Assembly (NCBI RefSeq): GCF_905220975.1
Contig: NZ_CAJNBK010000006.1
Coordinates: 248,001-312,000 of the forward strand
Length of the DNA stretch: 64,000 nucleotides
Source of the DNA: Paraburkholderia haematera
GTDB taxonomy: Bacteria > Pseudomonadota > Gammaproteobacteria > Burkholderiales > Burkholderiaceae
Direction of reading: 5' to 3'
The notes beneath the pieces are model-generated. The model made no database searches, was not told where the DNA came from, and saw nothing but the letters and a program-made list of their open reading frames with translations. Positions 33,158-41,374 of this stretch are shown here, piece after piece; position 1 is the first letter of the stretch; the number at the start of each line of letters is the position of its first letter. The translations under genes were made by a program, and so were the position numbers.

Positions 33158-34789
33158 ATGAAGCACATGTTCGAAGAAGGCCTCCAGCGGCGTGAGGCCA
33201 ATTATGTCCCGCTGACGCCCATCGATTTCATCGTGCGCGCAGCGGAAGTCTACGGTGAGCGGCCGGCGGTCGTCCATGGGGAGATTCGCCGCAACTGGCG
33301 CGAAACCTACGGGCGCGCACGGCGACTGGCCAGCGCGTTGCGGCAGGCCGGTATCGAGCGCGGCGACACCGTTGCTGCGCTGTTGCCGAATATTCCTCCG
33401 ATGATAGAAGCGCATTTCGGTGTGCCGATGGCCGGAGCCGTGCTTAATACGCTGAATACGCGGCTCGACGTGTCGTCGCTGTTGTTCATGCTGCGCCATG
33501 GCGAGGCGAAGGCGCTGATCGTCGACACGGAGTACTGCGAATTCGCACACCGCGCGGCGCTGGAATTCCCCGAGTTGCGCGTGATCAGCGTGGCCGATGC
33601 AATGCCCGCCGACGTGGACAAGTTCATCCGTGCAACCGACTATGAAGCGTTCCTGCAAACCGGCGACCCCGAGTTCGCCTGGACCTTGCCGGTTGACGAG
33701 TGGGACGCTATTTCCTTGAACTACACCTCGGGCACGACCGGTGACCCGAAGGGCGTGGTCTATCACCATCGTGGTGCTTATCTGAATGCGCTCAGCAATA
33801 TCCTCGAATGGGATATGCCAAAGCATGCGATCTACCTATGGACCTTGCCGCTCTTTCACTGCAACGGCTGGTGTTTCCCGTGGACGGTCGCCGCGCGTGC
33901 GGGCGTCAACGTCTGTCTACGAAAATTCGACGCGAAGTCGGTGTTCGAACTGATTCGCCGCGAAGGCATCACGCATTATTGCGGCGCACCGATCGTGCAA
34001 AGCGCGCTGGCGAACGCGCCCGCCGAATGGCGCGAAGGCATCGCGCATCGCGTGTCGACGATGGTGGCGGGCGCGGCGCCCGCACCGGCGGTGATCGCCA
34101 AGATGAAGGAGATCGGTTTCGATCTGACGCACGTGTACGGACTCACCGAGACCTACGGCCCGGCCGCGGTCTGTGCAAAACAGGAGGAATGGGAAACGCT
34201 CGACGACAACGCGCGCGCCGAAATGAACGCACGACAAGGCGTGCGCTATCACTTGCAGGCAGCCGTAGCGGTGCTCGACCCGGACACGCTCGCGCCAGTG
34301 CCTGACGACGGCGAAACGCTCGGCGAGATCATGTTCCGCGGCAACATCTGCATGAAGGGATATCTGAAGAACGAGCGCGCCACGGAAGCGGCCTTCCACG
34401 GCGGCTGGTTCCACACCGGGGACCTCGGCGTGCGGATGGCTGACGGCTATGTCCGTATCCGCGATCGCAGCAAGGACATTATCATTTCGGGCGGCGAGAA
34501 CATCTCGAGCATCGAGGTCGAAGACACGCTGTACCGTCACCCTGCGGTCTCGGTTGCCGCCGTGGTGGCGATGGCCGATCCGAAGTGGGGTGAGGTGCCG
34601 TGCGCCTTTATCGAGCTCAAGGAAGGCGCTCAGGTCAGCGAAGAAGAGATCATCGCGCACTGCCGGCTGTTTCTTGCGGGATACAAGTTGCCCAAGGCGG
34701 TGCGCTTCGGCGAATTGCCGAAGACGTCGACGGGAAAAATTCAGAAATTCGAACTGCGCGCGCGAATCAAGGCGGAACAAACCGAATAG
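33158..34789 (+). CDS. Acyl-CoA synthetase (AMP-forming)
   Basis: 543-residue adenylate-forming ligase. Motif A5-like YTSGTTGDPKGV is near residue 190 (P-loop); VYGLTETYGP near 330, GWFHTGDLGVR near 415 and the catalytic Lys in PKTSTGKIQKFELR near 525. DLTHVYGLTETYGP and the N-terminal YVPLTPIDFIVRAAEVYGERPAVV are typical of medium-chain or methylmercaptopropionate-type ligases (AlkK/DmdB group). Chain-length preference cannot be read. Controlled probably by the divergent Crp/Fnr regulator. No fatty-acid oxidation genes are adjacent. Confidence 0.9.
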   Translation: MKHMFEEGLQRREANYVPLTPIDFIVRAAEVYGERPAVVHGEIRRNWRETYGRARRLASALRQAGIERGDTVAALLPNIPPMIEAHFGVPMAGAVLNTLNTRLDVSSLLFMLRHGEAKALIVDTEYCEFAHRAALEFPELRVISVADAMPADVDKFIRATDYEAFLQTGDPEFAWTLPVDEWDAISLNYTSGTTGDPKGVVYHHRGAYLNALSNILEWDMPKHAIYLWTLPLFHCNGWCFPWTVAARAGVNVCLRKFDAKSVFELIRREGITHYCGAPIVQSALANAPAEWREGIAHRVSTMVAGAAPAPAVIAKMKEIGFDLTHVYGLTETYGPAAVCAKQEEWETLDDNARAEMNARQGVRYHLQAAVAVLDPDTLAPVPDDGETLGEIMFRGNICMKGYLKNERATEAAFHGGWFHTGDLGVRMADGYVRIRDRSKDIIISGGENISSIEVEDTLYRHPAVSVAAVVAMADPKWGEVPCAFIELKEGAQVSEEEIIAHCRLFLAGYKLPKAVRFGELPKTSTGKIQKFELRARIKAEQTE

Positions 34790-34883
34790 ACCGCGCGCGA
34801 TAGTCTAGCGCACCGAATGGCGCGCTATGGGGTGCTGAACGATGCAAGCGCGGGTTCCCGCGCGCACCAGATTCGACTCGCGC

Positions 34884-35108
34884 TTAACCGCGCGTGTCGA
34901 CCCAGCGGCGTGCCCAGCGTGCCGAGTGCTGCAGTGCCTGTTCTTCGTTCGGGAAGTAGTCGAGCGAATAGAACTGGTAGCGCCCTTCGGTGCGCGCGCT
35001 GTCAGCGCGTTCGAGCAACAGGTTGGATGAAAAACTACCGTCGGGCAAACGATGCGCCGAGGGTTTGACGGCATAGCCGTTGTAATGATGAATATGTTTG
35101 TTCTGCAT
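34884..35108 (-). CDS. Conserved-looking hypothetical protein, 74 residues
   Basis: Small protein starting MQNKHIHHYNGYAVKPSAHR and containing YQFYSLDYFPNEEQALQHSARWARRWVD. I believe such proteins recur near cold-shock genes in Burkholderiales, but I cannot name a family. ATG at 35108 is chosen over longer forms because the upstream sequence is AT-rich and non-coding in character. No clear SD. It lies 289 bp downstream of cspA on the same strand. Confidence 0.6.
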   Translation of the reverse strand: MQNKHIHHYNGYAVKPSAHRLPDGSFSSNLLLERADSARTEGRYQFYSLDYFPNEEQALQHSARWARRWVDTRG

Positions 35109-35397
35109 TTTATATTTTAATAATGTTCGAGTGCGCGCCTGCCGTGCGAGCCGTTGTACGGGCCACGGACGAGCTGATTCAAGCCATTGCGAGCCGAATC
35201 CAAACGCAGTCGGAAAGCGAAAAAAGGGCGTTAAAGCCAGAGGGGGAGAATGAGGTGCAACGAGGCGTTTGGCGCTTGGGACTTGCTGCTGAACAACGCA
35301 TGCAGCTAAAAGCGATCGCGCCAACTGTGGGAGACAAAGCTCCGCGAGGATGTCGCTGCAGCCCGATGTCCGTTTCCGGACACCGAGCCCTTCAAAC

Positions 35398-35601
35398 TTA
35401 CAGCGGCTTGATGTTAGCCGCTTGCAGACCCTTCGGGCCTTGCTTTGTTTCGAAGCTCACCTTCTGATTTTCAGCCAGCGTCTTGAAGCCGTCGCCGCTG
35501 ATTTCGGAGAAGTGCGCGAACAGGTCGTCGCCGCCCTTGTCCGGGGTGATGAAGCCAAAGCCTTTGCTGTCGTTGAACCACTTAACGGTACCGGTATCCA
35601 T
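35398..35601 (-). CDS. cspA: Cold-shock protein CspA family
   Basis: 67-residue OB-fold RNA chaperone. RNP1 is KGFGFI (near residue 13) and RNP2-type is DLFAHF (near residue 26); the full [17 protein letters not shown] opening is canonical. ATG at 35601 has AAGGA 7-8 nt upstream. A long region of nearly 200 bp separates it from the next upstream features, enough for the long structured 5' leader through which cspA genes sense temperature. The gene is probably monocistronic. Gene symbol is by family; this genome surely has other csp copies. Confidence 0.95.
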   Translation of the reverse strand: MDTGTVKWFNDSKGFGFITPDKGGDDLFAHFSEISGDGFKTLAENQKVSFETKQGPKGLQAANIKPL

Positions 35602-35894
35602 GAAGAATCCTTGAGTAAAAATAGAAAAATTTGCTCTGTTGAGGAGCGCGTGAAGCGTCAAGGAGGGAGAGGACAACGAATACCGCTGAGGAGCGAGACA
35701 TTGATGAACAGCAATCGAACTTCTTGAACTTCGAACGCCACAGTAACCGCCGGGGCGTATCAGCGTCAACACTTATCTTGTAACTGTTTTGTTATACGCG
35801 CTGCTGCCGCGCGCTCGGCGCGCGGCGATGCGACCCTCGTTACTGGCTTGTCGTGTCGCGTGGCACGGCAAGCCGCGCAAGTGGAGTTGCCGTT

Positions 35895-36530
35895 TCAGAT
35901 ACCCACTTTATGCGCCGTCAGGATGAGGCGTAATCCGAGCGCGGCAACGGCAGTTGCGGCGACGCGATCGATCCAGGCTTTCCACTGCAGATAGACTTCG
36001 CGCGGCCGTTTGCTTGAAAAGCACAACGCGACCACGGTGTACCAGCCGGCTTCGATGGCGAAGATTGCAGGGGGCAATGCAAAGTAGCACCACAGCGGTG
36101 GATGTTGCGGAAGCAAGGCCGCGAAGATACTGCCGTAGTAGACCGCAGTTTTCGGATTGCTGAGTTGCGTGCTCAAACCGATCCAGAAGGATTTACGCAC
36201 ATTGGTCGCGGCGGCTTGCGCGGCATCGAACGCGAGCGGTTTGGCCGCACCGCGCCAGATCTTCGACGCAAGGTAGATCAGATAGAGGCCACCGGCCACT
36301 TTCAAGCCGACGTACAGCCACTCTACCGTCGCCAGCAAAGTGTACAGGCCGAGCAGGGCGATACCGCTGAAGAACACGCCGCCAATGCCCATGCCGGCTG
36401 CTGTTGCGAGGCCGTCGCCGCGCGAGAGTCCGATTGCATTGCGGGCGACGATGACGAAACTCGGTCCGGGGCTCATGGCACCGAGTAGCAGCGCGGCCAG
36501 AATGGTGACGATGGCTGTCGAGGCGGGCAT
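35895..36530 (-). CDS. LysE/RhtB-family amino-acid exporter
   Basis: Inner-membrane protein of 211 residues with about six hydrophobic segments. The N-terminal AMSPGPSFVIVARNAIGLSRGDGLATAAGM is the LysE-family signature (conserved SPGP and R...G), followed by SNPKTAVYYGSIFAALLP in the middle. Substrates of relatives are homoserine, threonine or other amino acids and small metabolites; which applies is unknown. ATG at 36530 is preferred over 36566 because AGGAG precedes it and the longer form adds a charged tail unlike the family. No operon partners. Confidence 0.9.
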   Translation of the reverse strand: MPASTAIVTILAALLLGAMSPGPSFVIVARNAIGLSRGDGLATAAGMGIGGVFFSGIALLGLYTLLATVEWLYVGLKVAGGLYLIYLASKIWRGAAKPLAFDAAQAAATNVRKSFWIGLSTQLSNPKTAVYYGSIFAALLPQHPPLWCYFALPPAIFAIEAGWYTVVALCFSSKRPREVYLQWKAWIDRVAATAVAALGLRLILTAHKVGI

Positions 36531-36734
36531 TTTTATGTGTCTCCTACGGTCGGCGATTCGGGTCAATGAAACATAGCATGAGAAGGCGGGGTTCTGGTTC
36601 TGGTCAGCACAATAGATCTCGCAAGAATCGGACAGGCCGGTGCCGGACGCAAGCGGAATGACAAAGAAAACTCATCGCCGCAGGCAAACAATCTGTTGCT
36701 GCAAGCAGCGGAAATTGGATGCTAGAATCACCGT

Positions 36735-36942
36735 CCATACGCTAAAGCAGCCTTGGAGCACCAAGGCCAATCGGGCGCGATTCGAGCTGTTTGCCGACGA
36801 CTTTCCCTTAATCCAGGATTTATTGGGCAGGATTCCAGATGCTAGTTGTTCAGCATCGGGAGATGCGTCGTGAGTTCGATTCGCACTCAACCCATCTGAT
36901 TCACATCTAGGCTTCGCGTTGTTTAGCGAGGCTTTTTGTTTT
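36735..36942 (+). ncRNA. Possible small RNA or attenuated leader, about 205 nt
   Basis: An extended -10 element (TGC then TAGAAT, 36720-36728) would start RNA near 36735. A hairpin GGCTTCGC/GCGAGGCT (36910-36917 with 36926-36933, two G-U pairs) is followed by TTTTGTTTTTC, an intrinsic-terminator pattern. No convincing ORF lies between. The RNA ends about 40 bp before the H-NS-like gene, so it could be a stand-alone sRNA or that gene's attenuated leader. Confidence 0.35.
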
Positions 36943-36980
36943 TCGAACGCGAGCATTATCAGCCGCGAAACCGGTACGTT

Positions 36981-37244
36981 ATGAAAGAGCGAGAAGAACA
37001 ACGGCTGTTCGACCTCGACGGGAATGCTCGTGAGCGCCTGATCGTGTGGATCCGCCGACGCATGGACGAATACGGCATTACGATTGAAGCGCTTGCCGAT
37101 GCAATTGAAGCCGACAAAGCCGCGGTCCGGGCCGTGATGTATCGCGACGCCTACGGTAATACGTGGGACGGTCATGGTGAAAAACCGGATTGGCTCGCAC
37201 GCGCGATTTACGCAGGACAGAACATCGACCATTTCCGCTGTTGA
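36981..37244 (+). CDS. Short H-NS-family DNA-binding protein
   Basis: 87 residues. The C-terminal YRDAYGNTWDGHGEKPDWLARAI corresponds to the H-NS DNA-binding motif (typical form YRDP.TG.TWSGRGR.P.WL), but with WDGHGEK where most have WSGRGR. The preceding IVWIRRRMDEYGITIEALADAIEADKAAVRAVM resembles the helix-linker of Burkholderia H-NS proteins. The long N-terminal oligomerisation coiled coil is missing, so it may act as a modulator or truncated paralogue. ATG 36981 is chosen; a TTG at 36936 would fall inside the upstream terminator. No good SD is visible. Confidence 0.7.
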   Translation: MKEREEQRLFDLDGNARERLIVWIRRRMDEYGITIEALADAIEADKAAVRAVMYRDAYGNTWDGHGEKPDWLARAIYAGQNIDHFRC

Positions 37245-37419
37245 GCGTGGCCACAGTTTCCTCTGCTAATCGTTTTCCCGTGTGGCCGTGCTACATCGCG
37301 TTGTTCGGCCTGCAGTGGCTGACTATCGGCGAGTCGTGCCGCGTTCGCTGAAAAGCAGGCTGATTGACTGGTGCCCATTGATTCGGCATCCAAACTGATG
37401 GCCGGGCGGGCGCAAAAAT

Positions 37420-37446
37420 CAAAAAAAAGCCCGCACGGGGCGGGCT
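37420..37446 (-). terminator. Terminator of the pcaHG operon
   Basis: AGCCCGC (37428-37434) and GCGGGCT (37440-37446) form a stem. On the minus strand it is followed by a run of eight T from the A-tract at 37421-37428. Lies about 90 bp past pcaG. Confidence 0.88.
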
Positions 37447-37532
37447 CAATTACTCGGAGTTTCGCGATCCAGTCGCTAGACGGATCATCTCCAGTGTATG
37501 CGAAAGCTATATGAAAGCATAGAAAATCCGCA

Positions 37533-38120
37533 TCACAGATCGAAAAAGACGGTTTCCTTGTCACCCTGCATATAGATATCGAACCGGTACACGTTGGCCG
37601 CATTCGGCTCGCGGCGCGCGATCAGCGTGCCGCGACGCTCGGCAGGAACCGCTGCCAGCACCGCATCCCGTTCATTGGCTTCGGTTTCGTCCTCGAAATA
37701 GATGCGCGTGAAGGTGTGCAGCAGCATGCCGCGCATCGTCACGATCACATTCAGATGCGGTGCTTCATCCGGGCTCGAACGGCCAGGTTTCACCGTTTCA
37801 ACGACAAAACGCTTCTGCGGATCCGTTCCGGTCCCGACGCGGGCGAAGCCGCGGAAGCCCGTCTTCAGGGTTTGCTCGCGTGATTCCGGATAGTCGCCTT
37901 GCGCGTCCACCTGCGACATTTCCAGCATTGCATCGCCGATTACGTTGCCGTCGCCGTCGAATACCTGGCCGACGATCGTGATGTGCTCGCCGGCCGCTTC
38001 ACGGTCCGCCAGAACCGGCGTAAACAGGCTCTTGAAGTCGAAATCGTATTGCTGCGGGCACAGGCCATAGGCGAAGTACGGTCCAACCGTTTGCGAAGGC
38101 GTTTGCTTGAGGGTCGTCAT
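37533..38120 (-). CDS. pcaG: Protocatechuate 3,4-dioxygenase alpha subunit
   Basis: 195-residue partner of PcaH in the intradiol ring-cleaving enzyme that converts protocatechuate to 3-carboxy-cis,cis-muconate (beta-ketoadipate pathway). TPSQTVGPYFAYGL at the N-terminus and APHLNVIVTMRGMLLHTFTRIYF in the barrel are typical of the alpha subunit, which keeps the fold but not the iron ligands. Its ATG lies 3 bp after the pcaH stop, so the two are co-translated. A terminator follows. Other pca genes (B, C, D, I, J) are not in the window. Confidence 0.96.
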   Translation of the reverse strand: MTTLKQTPSQTVGPYFAYGLCPQQYDFDFKSLFTPVLADREAAGEHITIVGQVFDGDGNVIGDAMLEMSQVDAQGDYPESREQTLKTGFRGFARVGTGTDPQKRFVVETVKPGRSSPDEAPHLNVIVTMRGMLLHTFTRIYFEDETEANERDAVLAAVPAERRGTLIARREPNAANVYRFDIYMQGDKETVFFDL

Positions 38121-38123
38121 GGC

Positions 38124-38828
38124 TTAGCGCTCCATCGGGGTTTCGTTGCGGCCGCGCAGCACGATGTCGAAGTCGTAGCCGAGCGCATAGGCCTCTTGCG
38201 TTGTATCGAGCGAGAAGTTTGCGATCAGACGGTCGCGTGCATGCTCGGGCGTGCCCTGGAAAATCGGGTCGAAGGCCAGCAGCGGATCGCCGGGGAAGTA
38301 CATCTGCGTGACGAGGCGCGAGCCGAAATAGTCGCCGAACAGCGAGAAGTGAATATGGTTCGGACGCCAGGCATTCGGATGATTGCCCCAGGGGTAAGCG
38401 CCCGGTTTGATCGTCAGGAAGCGGTAGCGGCCTTCGTTATCGGTGATGCATCGGCCCGCACCGAGGAAGTTCGGATCGAGCGGCGCGTCGTGCTGATCGT
38501 TCTTGTGCACATAGCGGCCGGCTGCATTGGCTTGCCAGATTTCAACCAGCGTATTGCGTACCGGACGGCCGCCCTCGTCGAGCACACGGCCCGTCACGAT
38601 GATGCGCTCGCCGAGCGGCTCGCCGTTACGCACCGCATTGCGCGTCAGATCGTGATCGAGCGCGCCGAGGTCTTCGGTGCCGTAGACCGGCACGCGCTGG
38701 TCGCGCAGCTTTTCCTTCAGCGGAATCAGCGGCCGCGTGGGGCCGCGTTTTACCGAAGAACCGTAGCCGGGATAAACGTAGGCGGGGTGGGACGCGAAAT
38801 CGCGCGTGGTGAGAAAGGACTCGTCCAT
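38124..38828 (-). CDS. pcaH: Protocatechuate 3,4-dioxygenase beta subunit
   Basis: 234-residue catalytic subunit. The Fe(III) site is represented by Tyr in AAGRYVHK near residue 108, Tyr in KPGAYPWGNH near 147, and the two His of RPNHIHFSLFG near 160-162. ERIIVTGRVLDEGGRPVRNTLVEIWQANAAG is the intradiol dioxygenase signature. ATG at 38828 has GGAGACAC upstream. The gene is divergent from pcaQ, with two inverted-repeat sites in the 106 bp between them, fitting PcaQ activation in response to beta-carboxymuconate or related inducers. Confidence 0.97.
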   Translation of the reverse strand: MDESFLTTRDFASHPAYVYPGYGSSVKRGPTRPLIPLKEKLRDQRVPVYGTEDLGALDHDLTRNAVRNGEPLGERIIVTGRVLDEGGRPVRNTLVEIWQANAAGRYVHKNDQHDAPLDPNFLGAGRCITDNEGRYRFLTIKPGAYPWGNHPNAWRPNHIHFSLFGDYFGSRLVTQMYFPGDPLLAFDPIFQGTPEHARDRLIANFSLDTTQEAYALGYDFDIVLRGRNETPMER

Positions 38829-38879
38829 CAGTGTCTCCTTCGGGAATTGTGGGATACAGCGTATGGAGCGACTTTATCC

Positions 38880-38936
38880 AACCTGAGAGGTTATGCAAAA
38901 TGACGTTTTCGTCCATTTCGTATAACCTCCCGTTAT
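38880..38936. promoter_or_regulatory. Two putative PcaQ binding sites
   Basis: AACCT-GAG-AGGTT (38880-38892) and ATAAC-CTCCC-GTTAT (38922-38936) are both inverted repeats. They resemble the ATAACC/GGTTA half-sites described for PcaQ in rhizobia. The second overlaps the pcaQ start codon (38935), implying autorepression. Confidence 0.6.
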
Positions 38937-39930
38937 GCAACGAAGCCTCGCGGACAGCCGCGTCAAATTCCGCCATCTCCAGTGCTTTCTGGCCGTCGCC
39001 CAGTTCGGCAGCGTGCAGCGGGCCGCCGAAAGCCTGTCCATTACGCAGCCCGCGGTCTCCAAGACAGTGGCTGAACTGGAATCGATTCTCGGCGTGAAGC
39101 TGTTCGAGCGAGGCCGCCACGGCGCCGTGCCGACCCGCGAGGGGCAGCTTTTCATGCCGCATGCGAGCGCCTGCGTCAGTGCGTTGAGGCAGGGCGTCGA
39201 TTTGCTGGCGCGCGAGGAAGGCGCGGCGGCCGCCACGCTGGAAATAGGCATTCTGCCGACCGTCGCGGCGGCGCTGGTGCCGCCGGCGTTGAAGCGCTTC
39301 GCGGCGCTTTGGCCGCGCGTGATCGTGCGCCTTGCCACCGGCGCCAACCCCGAATTGCTCGAACGTCTGAAGGCCGGGACGATCGAATTCGCGATCGGCC
39401 GTCTGGCGGACCCGGAAAGGATGGTCGGGCTCAGTTTCGAGCAGCTTTTCAGTGAGCCGTTGATTGCCGTCGTGCGCGCCGGACATCCGTTGGCACTGGG
39501 GGCCGGCTTGCCGGCCACGTCGCTGGAGGAATTTCCGGTGGTGCTGCCGCCGTTCGGCACATTGATCCGGCAATCCGCTGAGAGCCTGTTGAGCGCATGG
39601 GGCGTGCCGCCGTTATCAGGGTTTGTCGAAGTGCTGTCCGTGTCGACGGGGCGTGCATTGACGCTGGAGAACGACGCGGTGTGGTTTGTGCCGCTGAGCG
39701 CTGTCGAATACGAACTGGCACACGAGATGCTGGTGCGTTTGCCGTTACCGTTCGCGGGCACCGGCGAGCCCGTCGGGCTGATCCGGCGCTCGGACACCCA
39801 GCCCACGCCGGTGGGTCGAGCGTTCATCGATGCCGTGCGCGAGGTCGCGCAGCAGCGCATGGCGGCTGCCACCCGTAAGCCTGCGGTCAAACGCGCGTCC
39901 AAACGCGGCGGCGGGACGCCCAGGCGCTGA
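38935..39930 (+). CDS. pcaQ: LysR-family regulator of protocatechuate catabolism
   Basis: 331 residues. HTH region VKFRHLQCFLAVAQFGSVQRAAESLSITQPAVSKTVAELESILGVKLFERGRHGAVPT covers residues 10-70, followed by the LysR effector domain. A basic tail (KPAVKRASKRGGGTPRR) ends the protein. Divergent position from pcaHG, the TQPAVSKTVAELE helix and the DSRVKFRHLQCF opening match PcaQ. In-frame TAA lies four codons upstream of ATG 38935, so no earlier start exists. It lacks an SD, and the start is inside an inverted repeat, so translation may be weak or leaderless. Confidence 0.88.
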   Translation: MQRSLADSRVKFRHLQCFLAVAQFGSVQRAAESLSITQPAVSKTVAELESILGVKLFERGRHGAVPTREGQLFMPHASACVSALRQGVDLLAREEGAAAATLEIGILPTVAAALVPPALKRFAALWPRVIVRLATGANPELLERLKAGTIEFAIGRLADPERMVGLSFEQLFSEPLIAVVRAGHPLALGAGLPATSLEEFPVVLPPFGTLIRQSAESLLSAWGVPPLSGFVEVLSVSTGRALTLENDAVWFVPLSAVEYELAHEMLVRLPLPFAGTGEPVGLIRRSDTQPTPVGRAFIDAVREVAQQRMAAATRKPAVKRASKRGGGTPRR

Positions 39931-40225
39931 CGCATGCTGCGCAGCGGTGCCGCGGTTCAGGTGCTGCGAAAGCGACGCGAAAGAGACGCGAAAGACGCAT
40001 GCGGCGCCCCGATTCGCCGACCGTGAACCATCTAGTACAAAATGAAGGTTGCGAACGCCCTGCTAGCAGGTGTACAAACACGGTGCAAAAGCCGTTGCCG
40101 GGCGCATGGCTGCGACACACTACAGGCGCGGTGTCACACTGCGAGCGGACGACGGCTTGCGTCGAACACCGGAAACATCACGAACACTCGGAACAGCGTA
40201 CGAAAGACCGTACAAGGAGATAGCC

Positions 40226-41347
40226 ATGCCCAGCGACTTGCCCACTCCAGACGCCGCGCTGCGCGCCGTGTCGGCGCCTGAGCACAATCCGCTCGGCACC
40301 GCGGGCCTCGAATTCGTCGAGTTCGCCTCGCGTGAGCCGAAGGTGCTCGGCGAGACCTTCACGAAACTCGGCTTCAAGGCGATCGCACGCCATATCAGTA
40401 AGAACGTCACGCTGTATCGCCAGGGCGAGATGCATTTCCTGATTAACGCGGAGCCGGATTCGTTTGCCGAGCGCTACGCCGAGGAATACGGCGCGGGCAT
40501 TTGCGCGATCGGCATTCGCGTGGCCAACGCGCAGCGTGCCTTCGACCGCGCGATCGAACTCGGCGCATGGGCGTTCGAAGGCGAACGCATCGGCGCGGGC
40601 GAACTGCTGATTCCGGCGATCCAGGGCATTGGCGATTCACACATTTATTTCGTCGACCGGTGGCGCGGCCGTGGCGGCCAGCGTGGCGGCCTTGGCGACA
40701 TCTCGATCTTCGATATCGACTTCCGTCCGATCGAGATCGATACCGCAGAAGCCGATCTGAATCATGCCGGCACCGGCCTCGTCGCGGTCGATCATCTGAC
40801 GCAAACGGTCGGTGAGGGCCGGATGCAGGAGTGGCTCGACTTCTATCGCGATCTGCTCAACTTTCGTGAGATCCACGAGCTGCACGCGAACTGGCATGTG
40901 TCGGCGGAATCGCGCGTGATGGTGTCGCCATGCGGCGCGATCCGCGTGCCTTTGTATGAGGAGGGCACGCGCCGCACGAATCTGATGCACGAGTATCTGC
41001 CGGATCATCCGGGCGAAGGCGTGCAGCACATCGCGCTCGCCACCGACGACATCTTCGCGTGCGTCGAGCAACTTCTCGCGAACGGCGTCGAATTCGTCGA
41101 GCCGCCGCCGCGTTATTACGAGCAACTCGATGCACGTCTGCCGGGGCATGGGCTCGATGTCGAGCGGCTCAAGCGCACGCACGTTCTGGTGGATGGCGAG
41201 ATCGACGCCAAGGGTGAGCCGTTGCTGTTCTTTCAGACCTTTGTGCGACGCGGTGCCGGCGAGATCTTCTTCGAAATCGTGCAGCGGCAAGGGCATCACG
41301 GCTTTGGCGAAGGCAATCTGAGTGCGTTGGCACAGGCACGCGGGTAA
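40226..41347 (+). CDS. hpd: 4-hydroxyphenylpyruvate dioxygenase
   Basis: Fe(II) enzyme of tyrosine catabolism that turns 4-hydroxyphenylpyruvate into homogentisate. 373 residues with two VOC-type domains. Iron ligands are recognised as His in VAVDHLTQTVG near residue 188, His in GEGVQHIALATDD near 270, and Glu in AGEIFFEIVQRQGH near 350. ATG at 40226 has a perfect AAGGAG 9 nt upstream; longer frames start in non-coding sequence. homogentisate dioxygenase and fumarylacetoacetase genes are not in the window. The preceding 295 bp have no gene. Confidence 0.95.
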   Translation: MPSDLPTPDAALRAVSAPEHNPLGTAGLEFVEFASREPKVLGETFTKLGFKAIARHISKNVTLYRQGEMHFLINAEPDSFAERYAEEYGAGICAIGIRVANAQRAFDRAIELGAWAFEGERIGAGELLIPAIQGIGDSHIYFVDRWRGRGGQRGGLGDISIFDIDFRPIEIDTAEADLNHAGTGLVAVDHLTQTVGEGRMQEWLDFYRDLLNFREIHELHANWHVSAESRVMVSPCGAIRVPLYEEGTRRTNLMHEYLPDHPGEGVQHIALATDDIFACVEQLLANGVEFVEPPPRYYEQLDARLPGHGLDVERLKRTHVLVDGEIDAKGEPLLFFQTFVRRGAGEIFFEIVQRQGHHGFGEGNLSALAQARG

Positions 41348-41374
41348 GCCGGCGCTTAGCGCCGATTCAATCAA

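Noticed and set aside
36640..36873. 77-codon ORF upstream of the H-NS-like gene
   Set aside because: Codon use is poor, it spans the extended -10 element, and no SD precedes it; the possible RNA explains the region better.
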